A stretch of 33,217 bases of DNA from Bacillota bacterium. Lineage in GTDB: Bacteria; Bacillota; Clostridia; Lachnospirales; Lachnospiraceae. The translations under genes and the position numbers were made by a program. This document shows positions 16,072 through 23,625 of this stretch, one piece after another; within the stretch, counting starts at the first letter, position 1; every line of letters begins with the position of its first letter. The stretch covers positions 1 through 33,217 of the forward strand of contig JAMPHT010000035.1 in NCBI GenBank assembly GCA_023663285.1, read 5' to 3'. The notes below the pieces were generated by a model that had not been told where the DNA came from, did no database searches, and worked only from the letters and a program-made list of their open reading frames with translations.

Positions 16072-16723
16072 ACAAGCCATGGAGGATTATACGGCCTCCG
16101 AGCGGGAGACCTTCCAGAGAGCCTGCAGGCGTCTGCTGAAACAGACCTTCATCGTGCGGGATCGAAACGAGGAGAGCAGGAAGCTGTACTTTTTTATTTC
16201 CAAAAACCCGACTCCTTTTTCCGAATATTTTCAGATGATTGGCTTTGATATTGTGGTAGACAGGAACAACGGCGTTATCATGCTCAGCAATTACAATAAT
16301 GAGACGGACAGCGCCAATGTACAGTCCAACAGGCTTCAGCTGAAAAAGGATGAGAGCATTATTTTATGCTGTCTCTGGATCATTTACATAGATAACCTGA
16401 ATGAGGGAAATCTGACCCGGCCCATTTTGATCTCTGTCACGGACTTAAGATTTGAGCTTGAAAAATTCGGGGTCAGGGACGAGGTGGACAAGTCCGTGCT
16501 GAAGCGGGCGCTGGATCTGTTTTCCAGATATCAGCTGATCGAGGTGAGTGGAAAGGTAGGGGATGAGGAGTGTCTGATCCGTCTTTATCCCTCATTGGTA
16601 TTTGCATTGAATACAGAAGAATTTAAGAACTTTGTGGATGTGACCGTAGAGAGAATGAAGGGTATGAGTGCAAAGGAAATGGAAGAGGGAGAGGACGAGG
16701 AGGATGAAGGTGGAGAAGAATAG
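16061..16723 (+). CDS. jetB: Wadjet system protein JetB (KITE-like, DUF4194)
   Basis: 220 aa. The size and winged-helix-like composition fit the DUF4194/MksE family of kleisin-interacting proteins. The core SNYNNETDSANVQSNRLQLKKDESIILCCLWIIY followed by VTDLRFELEKFGV is characteristic. The C-terminal 20 residues are almost all Glu/Asp/Lys. Translation is coupled: the start overlaps jetA by 11 bp with AAGGAG upstream, and the end overlaps jetC by 20 bp. It would sit on JetA in the loader complex. Confidence 0.92.
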   Translation: MSIEQAMEDYTASERETFQRACRRLLKQTFIVRDRNEESRKLYFFISKNPTPFSEYFQMIGFDIVVDRNNGVIMLSNYNNETDSANVQSNRLQLKKDESIILCCLWIIYIDNLNEGNLTRPILISVTDLRFELEKFGVRDEVDKSVLKRALDLFSRYQLIEVSGKVGDEECLIRLYPSLVFALNTEEFKNFVDVTVERMKGMSAKEMEEGEDEEDEGGEE

Positions 16724-19700
16724 AAAGACGGCCACGAAGCTTTGTCTGATCCAATGGTCCAGATTTCAGAATGTGCAGATAAAATTAGAAGGCTCTACGC
16801 TCTTTACGGGGATCAACGGCAGCGGAAAGTCTACGATCTTAGACGCCATGACATACCTTCTTACGGGGAACAGACAGTTCAATAAGGCGGCGAAGGACAG
16901 GGACAGAACGGTGCTGGGCTATGTGAGGGGAGACACCAGAAGCAACGGGAAGAATCGGTATCTGAGAACGGGAGAGGTGGTCAGCTATGTTGCCATGGAG
17001 TTTTATTCTCCTGTGGACGACAACACCTTTGTGGCAGGGGTCTGTATGGAGTCGCCCAATGAGACGGACTGCAGATCCTATTGGTTTGTGCTGCCCGATA
17101 CCAGGGTGAAGGAGATCGGTTTTGCGGACATACAGGGGAGGACCCTGTATGTATATCCCAGAAACCAGCTGACCGTAAAAGGGAAATCGGTAAAAATGTC
17201 CTTGTTTATGTCCCAGGAAAAGGGGATAGCCCAGATACTGCGGGCGCTGGGACTGCGCTGCGACGCGCAGAAATACCGCGGCAAGCTGTTAAAGATGATG
17301 GCCTTCAACCCGGAAAATAATATTGATAAGTTTATTCAGGATTGTGTGCTGGAGCCGGGAAAGATAGATTCCCTGAAGGAGCTCAGGGAGCAGAAGCAGA
17401 AATTTGAGCAGCTGAAGGGAATGTTTCATAATCTGGAGCTCAGTAAAAAGAAATTGGAGGAGCTGGAAAAAAAGACGGAGGAATATGAAGCTAAAAACAG
17501 GAATTATCAGATTCGTGAGCTGATGCTTTCTTATCAGCAGCTCTGTGACAGAAAGGAAGAGAAGGAAAACATTATTTTCAGAATGCGGGCCCTTGAGGAG
17601 AGGCTGGACTCCGCCGAAAAGCGGAAAGCAGGAATCGAGAGCAGGCTGGAGCAGGCGGAGGAGCGGCGGCGTATTGCGGAAAATAACGATCTGATCGGCG
17701 GCGTGGAAAACAGTATCCGGGCGCTGGAGGAGCAGCTGCGTCGGCTGAAGGAGGAAATCAACGAAAATGAGACCGGGCTGGCGGCATTACTGCGGATGAA
17801 GGGACAGCTGGAAGAGCTGGAGACAAGGCTGAGTGAGAAAGTAGAACTTGAGCCCTCCGACGCGGATACGATCAGGCGGCTTCAGGATGAAAATGTGGAT
17901 GAGAATCTGAAACGGGAAAGCTTTCTGCGCATATCCGGCAAAATTCTGGACTTCAGACAGCAGCTGGGAGCGGATAAGGTCCACCTGCAGGATGAGGTCA
18001 TGCAGCTGCAGCGGGATATGGAGGATAGGGAAAAGGATATCAAGAATCTGGAATCCAATAGAATGGTGCTGCCGCCGGAGGTAGAATCGGCAAAGCAGGT
18101 GATTGTCAGCGAGTTTCAGCGTAAGGGAATCAAGACGGATGTCCGGGTCTTTGCCGAGCTTGTAAAGGAACTGAAGGACGAAGCCTGGCGCGCCGCCATT
18201 GAAACGTTTCTGGGAAGAAAGCGGTTCTATATTATCGTAGAGGGAGCATACTGCGAAGAGGCCATGAGGATCTTGCAGGATAAAAAGCTGTATCAGGCCA
18301 ATGTAGTGATCACGGACAGGCTTCCTGAGACGGAGGTGGAATCCGGTTCCGTGGCGGAGTTGTTGTCTATTCCGAATATTTATGCCAGAAGATACGCAAA
18401 TTATTTATTGAACGGCATCCACAGATGCGAGTCCCTAGAGGAGCTGCATGAGCATCCAAAGGGAGGCTTGATGAAAAACGGGATGCTTGCCAAAAGCTAT
18501 GCGGTATCCGTGATGAACCTGAAAAAGACAAGATTTTATCTGGGGGCGGACGCAATCAGGCTGCAGCTTATCCAGCTGCGGAAGGAGCAGGAGGAGGAAG
18601 GGAAAAATCTGGAAGCCCGCCGAAGCCGTCTGTGTGAGACGGAGGAAGAGATCAAAGAGATCGACGCAGTGGAATGGAAAGCGGAGCGTTATGATTTTGC
18701 CGCGCCGAATAAGCTGCATCAAAGCATGAAACAGCAGGATATTCTGCGGAGCCAGAAGGAGAGCCTTGAGAATGATCCGGAATTTATGGCGGTCATGGAA
18801 GAGGTGAAGCGGGCAAGAGAGCAGTGTAAGGAGATACAGGCTGAGAGGGACGAGGCAGTAGGAGATATCGGGAGATGTGAAGAGAGATTGAAGGATGAGA
18901 GGGAAAAGCAGAAGACCATTGCCGGAGAGATCTACGAGGCGGAGCAGGATTACGAGGAAATGCGGATCCGCTTTCTGGAGCTGGAATCGGCAATGCTGGA
19001 GGAGTATCAACGGCTGCGCAGCAAATCGGATTCCTGCCTGGTCATAAAGGAAAAGACGGTCAAAAATCTGGCGGCGGAGCGGGAAAACACCATAAAGGAA
19101 ATGGAAAACCTGCAGATGGCATACGCCAGGCTGGCGGAGATCGATTTAAACAGGCGGGGCGTGTCTTTTATACCGTTTTACAGAGGGCAGCTGAAGGAAA
19201 TATCCAATGTCCGGCTGGAGGAGGTCTCCGAAAAGCTTGCAGAACAGGCGAAAACCTTGGAAAGCGCATTTATGAATGACTTTGTGGCGGAGATCAATGA
19301 GATGGTATCCGCTGCCAGGACGGAGATCGAGCTGATCAACAGGGAGTTGAAGCAGCTGCCCTTCGGAAGCGACACTTATCGGTTTGTCATGGAGGAAAAG
19401 GCGGACAGGAAGGATTTCTTCAGAATCTGCAGAAAGCTGGAGGAATTGGGATCCGCTGAATTTTATCTGGCAGGCAGCAGGATGGATGAGGAGCTGGAGC
19501 ATGATATTCAGAATTTTATGAATGTGATCCTGGAAGAAGAGGATGAAGAGGAATATACGGATTACCGCAGATATTTTACTTACGATATGCGGATCTCCAC
19601 CAATCAGGGTGATGAGGAGATAGAAGCGGACCTTTCCAGAAAGCAGGGCTCCGCCAGCAACGGGGAGAAGCAGACGCCTTATTTTATCATATTGGCGGCA

Positions 19701-19964
19701 AGCCTGATGCAGTGTTATCCCAAGACGACCTGCTGCGTGCGGCTGGCGTTTATAGACGAAGCCTTTTCGGCCCTGTCCAGAGAACGAATCGAGCAGATGG
19801 TGCGTTACTTTGAAGAAAATCATTTTCAGGTCATTTATGCGGCGCCGCCGGAGAAGATCGGCAGTATCGGAAGCTTTATCCAATCTACTGTGAGCCTTGT
19901 GATCACGGGACGCTACACAAATATGATAGAAGGGCTGGTCAAGGCGGATGGGATCTCCGGATAA
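16704..19964 (+). CDS. jetC: Wadjet system protein JetC (SMC/MukB-like ATPase)
   Basis: 1086 aa from the chosen start. N-terminal head: Walker A GINGSGKST at 36-44. Long coiled-coil arms follow (about 225-470 and 620-890), with a globular hinge-like part between them (about 480-600, NRMVLPPEV through FLGRKRFYIIVEG). C-terminal head: signature SNGEKQ at 985-990 and Walker B LAFIDEAF with D1018-E1019. ATP hydrolysis would drive DNA loop extrusion, the known action of JetABC on circular plasmid DNA. An ATG 36 bp upstream is in frame, but MKVEKNRKTATKL is nearer the family start and has GAGG sites before it. Overlaps are 20 bp with jetB and 17 bp with jetD. Confidence 0.95.
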   Translation: MKVEKNRKTATKLCLIQWSRFQNVQIKLEGSTLFTGINGSGKSTILDAMTYLLTGNRQFNKAAKDRDRTVLGYVRGDTRSNGKNRYLRTGEVVSYVAMEFYSPVDDNTFVAGVCMESPNETDCRSYWFVLPDTRVKEIGFADIQGRTLYVYPRNQLTVKGKSVKMSLFMSQEKGIAQILRALGLRCDAQKYRGKLLKMMAFNPENNIDKFIQDCVLEPGKIDSLKELREQKQKFEQLKGMFHNLELSKKKLEELEKKTEEYEAKNRNYQIRELMLSYQQLCDRKEEKENIIFRMRALEERLDSAEKRKAGIESRLEQAEERRRIAENNDLIGGVENSIRALEEQLRRLKEEINENETGLAALLRMKGQLEELETRLSEKVELEPSDADTIRRLQDENVDENLKRESFLRISGKILDFRQQLGADKVHLQDEVMQLQRDMEDREKDIKNLESNRMVLPPEVESAKQVIVSEFQRKGIKTDVRVFAELVKELKDEAWRAAIETFLGRKRFYIIVEGAYCEEAMRILQDKKLYQANVVITDRLPETEVESGSVAELLSIPNIYARRYANYLLNGIHRCESLEELHEHPKGGLMKNGMLAKSYAVSVMNLKKTRFYLGADAIRLQLIQLRKEQEEEGKNLEARRSRLCETEEEIKEIDAVEWKAERYDFAAPNKLHQSMKQQDILRSQKESLENDPEFMAVMEEVKRAREQCKEIQAERDEAVGDIGRCEERLKDEREKQKTIAGEIYEAEQDYEEMRIRFLELESAMLEEYQRLRSKSDSCLVIKEKTVKNLAAERENTIKEMENLQMAYARLAEIDLNRRGVSFIPFYRGQLKEISNVRLEEVSEKLAEQAKTLESAFMNDFVAEINEMVSAARTEIELINRELKQLPFGSDTYRFVMEEKADRKDFFRICRKLEELGSAEFYLAGSRMDEELEHDIQNFMNVILEEEDEEEYTDYRRYFTYDMRISTNQGDEEIEADLSRKQGSASNGEKQTPYFIILAASLMQCYPKTTCCVRLAFIDEAFSALSRERIEQMVRYFEENHFQVIYAAPPEKIGSIGSFIQSTVSLVITGRYTNMIEGLVKADGISG

Positions 19965-21180
19965 TAAAAATCAGAAAAAGGCGTTGCAGCTTTTGCTGGA
20001 TCAATATGAAAAAAGCAAGACCTATGCGGGAGATAACAGAAAGAGGCAGACATTTTCCATTGCACCGGAGAAGATTTTTCCCAAGTACTCTGACAGCTTT
20101 GCGGATATCGGGGAGATAGAGGATTTTGAAAGGGATATGCAGGAGCTTTCGGCCAAAGGACTTGTAAGGCTGACGCTTCAGCAGGGTGAAATCAGGCGCA
20201 TTGTCGCAGTGGAGGAGAAGCTTCCGGAATATTACAGGCTTTTGGGCCGAGAGGAAAAAAGGGAGCTGCTGGCGCGGGAAAGGCAGCTTTACGAGAGCTA
20301 TAAGGGTAAGCATCCTACCCTGGATAAATTCTGCAGGCAGCAGCTTGCCAGGCTGGAGAGAGGGAATAAAGCGGAGTATCCTCTGGGGAGAGCGGAGGGG
20401 CTGCTCAAGGCGGCAGCAGAGATCCTGGAGAACAGGGAAGAGCTTTTGGAGAGAGAACTGTCCATCAGCCTGTTTGGGGACAGTAAGGCATTTGAAAGAT
20501 CTTACCGTGCCGCAGTGTGCAGGATATTGGAGAGAAACGGCGATTACAGCGGGAAGTTATACGGCGTTATGAACGAACGGGAAAAAGAGCTGATCATTCT
20601 GGGGGAACATAATGTTCATGCAAACCCGTCATATGTCTATTTGCGGGGCTATGGAGAATTTGTGTCGGGAAACGGTAATTTACTGCAGCTTACGCCTGAC
20701 TGCCCCATAGCGCTTTCTGCCAGGGCAATAGAAGGAATGAAGGAATTTCGGATAAAGTGTAAAAGTGCAATGACGGTGGAGAATCTCACCACATTTCACA
20801 GGATGCAGAGTGAAGAGGTATTTTATATCTATTTGAGCGGCTATCATAACACTCTGAAGCAGTATACTATCAGACGGCTGGCTGCGGAAAATCCTATGCT
20901 GAGGTGGTATCATTTCGGAGATTTGGATCCGGACGGCTTCTTTATTCTGGAGCATTTAAAGCGTGGAACAGGGATTTCCTTTGAAGCCTTTCATATGGGT
21001 GTGGAGGATCTGGAGAAATACAGGGAGTTTGGGAAATGCCTGGAGGAAAATGACAGGAAAAAGGCGGAGACCCTGATGAGCAGGGGCCTGTACAGGGAGG
21101 AACTGTCCTATATGCTGCGGGAGAATAGAAAGCTGGAGCAGGAGATCATCAGCTGGAAGCAGGGAAAGGACACTTTATGA
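19948..21180 (+). CDS. jetD: Wadjet system protein JetD (TOPRIM nuclease)
   Basis: 410 aa. An N-terminal arm domain (DUF3322-like, 1-180) is followed by a C-terminal DUF2220/TOPRIM-like nuclease domain. The acidic cluster is visible: E278 in TVENLTTF, then D324, D326 and D328 in FGDLDPDGF. JetD homologues cut circular DNA once JetABC has extruded it; all metal-binding acids appear intact, so it should be active. It overlaps jetC by 17 bp. Its stop overlaps the ATG of the next gene (ATGA at 21177-21180), so the downstream membrane protein is translationally coupled to Wadjet. Confidence 0.95.
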   Translation: MGSPDNKNQKKALQLLLDQYEKSKTYAGDNRKRQTFSIAPEKIFPKYSDSFADIGEIEDFERDMQELSAKGLVRLTLQQGEIRRIVAVEEKLPEYYRLLGREEKRELLARERQLYESYKGKHPTLDKFCRQQLARLERGNKAEYPLGRAEGLLKAAAEILENREELLERELSISLFGDSKAFERSYRAAVCRILERNGDYSGKLYGVMNEREKELIILGEHNVHANPSYVYLRGYGEFVSGNGNLLQLTPDCPIALSARAIEGMKEFRIKCKSAMTVENLTTFHRMQSEEVFYIYLSGYHNTLKQYTIRRLAAENPMLRWYHFGDLDPDGFFILEHLKRGTGISFEAFHMGVEDLEKYREFGKCLEENDRKKAETLMSRGLYREELSYMLRENRKLEQEIISWKQGKDTL

Positions 21181-22031
21181 AAAAGACCGTAAAAGATATT
21201 ATACTCATTTTGTTGGTTGTCACATTGGGCGTTACCACGGCTCTTTTGGCATATTTGCATTTTTCCAGGCAGGAGGACGAGGACCTCTCCGGAGAGTGGG
21301 CGGCGGAGCTGGACATGACGGAGCGGGCCGCTGTCACGGCTCTTAGCTGGCTTCAGGAGATAGAAGCAGTATCCGTTTCTCTGGAGGATATGGAGAAATA
21401 TATGCAGGATCTGACCGTTCAGGTCAGTCTCACTATGGAACAGACGGGCCGTGCAGGGGGAAGCTTCCGATGCCAGGTGTCGCCGGAAAGCTATGAAGCC
21501 TGCAGGCAGGCTGCCTATGAAGGGTTTGCAGGGGTCTTTCTGGAGCTTCTGACCGAAAGGCTCCATATGGCGGGCTATACGGGCGGCACGGACAGGGAGA
21601 CCCTGGACGAGCTGGTGACTGAGACCTTCGGTATGTCCACGGTGTCTTATCTGATGGCCTGCGGCCCTGCCCTTTTGCCGTCGCTTAAGGAATTACAGGC
21701 GAAGTATGAGGGCGGCGGCACTTATGAAGCGGCGGATGGCATCCTTATCAGGCGGTTTGCCACGGATGGGTCTGTCGTCAATATGTCCGCATCCGACGGG
21801 GCTGCTGTCGGTGAGCCTGCCGCTGACGGTTCCGCTGCGGGAGCGTCTGCTGTTGGTGGAGTCGCTGCGGGGGAGAGTGCAGTCAGCGGAGCAGTTATGA
21901 TATCCGAGTACTATATGCGGCAGGGTTCCTGTTTGGTTTTGACTGATGCAGTCAGCGGGGATGCCGCGCCGGGCGGATATTTTGACGATTACCCTGTAGT
22001 ATATACCTTAGTGCAGCCTCAGGAAGAATAA
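21177..22031 (+). CDS. Membrane-anchored protein of unknown function, coupled to jetD
   Basis: 284 aa, not recognised. One N-terminal membrane helix (about 7-27: IILILLVVTLGVTTALLAYL) would leave the rest outside the membrane or, less likely, form a cytoplasmic anchor. Residues 35-195 are acidic and helical. Residues 209-238 are six pentapeptide-like repeats (AAVGE, PAADG, SAAGA, SAVGG, VAAGE, SAVSG), probably a flexible linker. A short beta-rich tail ends the protein. Its ATG overlaps the jetD stop by 4 bp and the carboxypeptidase starts 11 bp after it. The GC-rich codon use and repeats look like the chromosomal genes, so it could be an older neighbour of dac that now happens to follow Wadjet, or a real fifth component. 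The sequence cannot decide. Confidence 0.8.
   Translation: MKKTVKDIILILLVVTLGVTTALLAYLHFSRQEDEDLSGEWAAELDMTERAAVTALSWLQEIEAVSVSLEDMEKYMQDLTVQVSLTMEQTGRAGGSFRCQVSPESYEACRQAAYEGFAGVFLELLTERLHMAGYTGGTDRETLDELVTETFGMSTVSYLMACGPALLPSLKELQAKYEGGGTYEAADGILIRRFATDGSVVNMSASDGAAVGEPAADGSAAGASAVGGVAAGESAVSGAVMISEYYMRQGSCLVLTDAVSGDAAPGGYFDDYPVVYTLVQPQEE
21801..21890. repeat. Six degenerate 15-bp in-frame repeats
   Basis: 90 bp encode six pentapeptides of the form x-A-A/V-x-G/x (residues 209-238 of the membrane protein). The DNA copies have drifted, but each has GCTG/GCG-rich cores. Confidence 0.6.
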
Positions 22032-22042
22032 AAGGAGTTCCC

Positions 22043-23521
22043 ATGAAAAGAATATTACGAAGGTTAAGTCCGTTTATCATGTCAATGGTCATAACGTGTT
22101 ATATGGTGTGTCCGGTTCTGCCTGTCAGCGCGGCCAGTTACGAGATTCCCGGAGTCTGTCAGGTGCAGACGGATACAGGCGTATCCTGCACGGTGAAAAC
22201 CCTGGATTATGCCTATGAGAATAATACCTACCTCTCCCTGCGGGATGTGGCGATGGCGTTGAAAGGTACGGACAAGTCCTTCTCCCTGGAGATCAAAAAA
22301 AGCTCCGTCTCCCTGAACACAGGCAGCGAATATACCCCTGTGGGAACGGAAAATACTCCCTGGGAGAGCAGCGGGAATCCGGATATCACCCTGCGGCGGA
22401 ATGAATACAAGGTAGACGGGCAGGACGTATATTATTATACCATGATCAGAAGGACGCCCTCCGGCTATTACGACTGTTTCATGATGGCGGCGGATCTGGC
22501 TATGATCCTGGACGTGGACATCAGTGTCTTAGCGGAAGGTCTTGTGGAAATCGACACAGGGCAGCCCTTCAGCGTCTCACCTGCCTGGTTGGAGCAGGAC
22601 GGGTATTTTTACGGCGTCAACAGCGTGCTGGTGGGGGATGCAGGCACCGGAGAGGTCTATTATCAATATCAGTCTGACGCAGCCTACCCAATAGCCAGCA
22701 CTACCAAGCTTATGACCTGTCTCCTGGCAATGGAGGCTATTTCCGGGGGGCAGCTTACCTTTGAGGAACAGGTGACGGTCTCGGAGAAGGCCCAGGCCCT
22801 GGCTGCCTCGGCGGACGGTGTGCTTCCGCTGGAAGCGGGGCAGCAGATCACAGTGAGGGAGCTTATGTTGGGCGCTCTTCTGCCTTCCAGCAACGAGTGT
22901 GCGCTTTGCCTGGCGGAAAGGATCGCCGGGTCGGAGGAAGTCTTTGTGGAAAGGATGAATCAGAAAGCCCTGGAGCTGGGACTTTCCCAGGCAATCTTTT
23001 TCAACAGCCACGGTCTGCCCTATTATACGGAGGAGGCCGTGCCTGCCAAATGCCAGAACCGCATGAGCGCGGAGGATATGTTCCGGCTGGTATCCTACCT
23101 TTTGAAGGTCTATCCCCAGATCACGGACATAACTTCCCTGAAATCTGCCACACTGGAATCCCTTGGCAGGGAAGTGCGCAATACCAATCCCCTTCTGCAT
23201 AACCTGCCGGGGGTCACCGGCTTAAAAACGGGAACCACCAACAAGGCAGGAGCCTGCCTGGTCACATCCCTGACCATGGACGACGGCGTCATGGAGCACG
23301 ACCTGGTGGTGATCGTGCTGGGAACAGAGGATTCCATCGAGCGGGGCAGGGTATCGGGGCTGCTGGCAAGATATGCCATGCAGGCGTTTGCATCGGGAGA
23401 TGCGGGAACCGTTGACGGAGAGCAGACGGAGCCGGGGGAAGCAGGCGTAAACAGCGGGAATCTGCCGGTAAATGCGGAGGCGGCGGTGGACTGCATTTTG
23501 CGGACGGCAAAGAAAAGATGA
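22043..23521 (+). CDS. D-alanyl-D-alanine carboxypeptidase (S11, PBP5-like)
   Basis: 492 aa. A Sec signal peptide (about 1-31, ending VSAAS) is followed by a 130-residue N-terminal domain of the copper-amine-oxidase-N / stalk kind (NTYLSLRDVAMAL). Next is the S11 penicilloyl-serine transferase domain: SxxK as ASTTKLMT (about 219), SxN as SSNE and KTG as LKTGTT. It trims the terminal D-Ala of peptidoglycan stem peptides outside the membrane. The acidic C-terminal tail (GDAGTVDGEQTEPGEAG) ends without a clear amphipathic anchor helix. An AAGGAG site precedes the start. It is 11 bp after the unknown membrane protein. Confidence 0.93.
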   Translation: MKRILRRLSPFIMSMVITCYMVCPVLPVSAASYEIPGVCQVQTDTGVSCTVKTLDYAYENNTYLSLRDVAMALKGTDKSFSLEIKKSSVSLNTGSEYTPVGTENTPWESSGNPDITLRRNEYKVDGQDVYYYTMIRRTPSGYYDCFMMAADLAMILDVDISVLAEGLVEIDTGQPFSVSPAWLEQDGYFYGVNSVLVGDAGTGEVYYQYQSDAAYPIASTTKLMTCLLAMEAISGGQLTFEEQVTVSEKAQALAASADGVLPLEAGQQITVRELMLGALLPSSNECALCLAERIAGSEEVFVERMNQKALELGLSQAIFFNSHGLPYYTEEAVPAKCQNRMSAEDMFRLVSYLLKVYPQITDITSLKSATLESLGREVRNTNPLLHNLPGVTGLKTGTTNKAGACLVTSLTMDDGVMEHDLVVIVLGTEDSIERGRVSGLLARYAMQAFASGDAGTVDGEQTEPGEAGVNSGNLPVNAEAAVDCILRTAKKR

Positions 23522-23524
23522 AGG

Positions 23525-23553
23525 TTGTTTTTTTGCTCCGAAGTTGCTATACT
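23525..23553 (+). promoter_or_regulatory. Promoter of the hybrid kinase gene
   Basis: -35 TTGTTT (23525-23530), 17-bp spacer, and extended -10 TGC-TATACT (23548-23553). The start would be at about 23560. Confidence 0.5.
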
Positions 23554-23562
23554 TATGATATT

Positions 23563-23578
23563 CGGGTAGAGATACCCG
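23563..23578 (+). other. Hairpin at the 5' end of the kinase transcript
   Basis: A perfect CGGGTA-GAGA-TACCCG stem with a GNRA tetraloop, followed by CATTTTG. By position it would be the first structure of the kinase mRNA and may stabilise it. It could instead act as a weak terminator for the carboxypeptidase transcript. Confidence 0.5.
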
Positions 23579-23625
23579 CATTTTGAGTGGGAAAAAATAG
23601 TGGAAAGAAGTAAGAGGTACTACAA

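Noticed and set aside
19146-19883. 245-codon open frame on the - strand
   Set aside because: It is antisense to the jetC C-terminal head with its Walker B motif.
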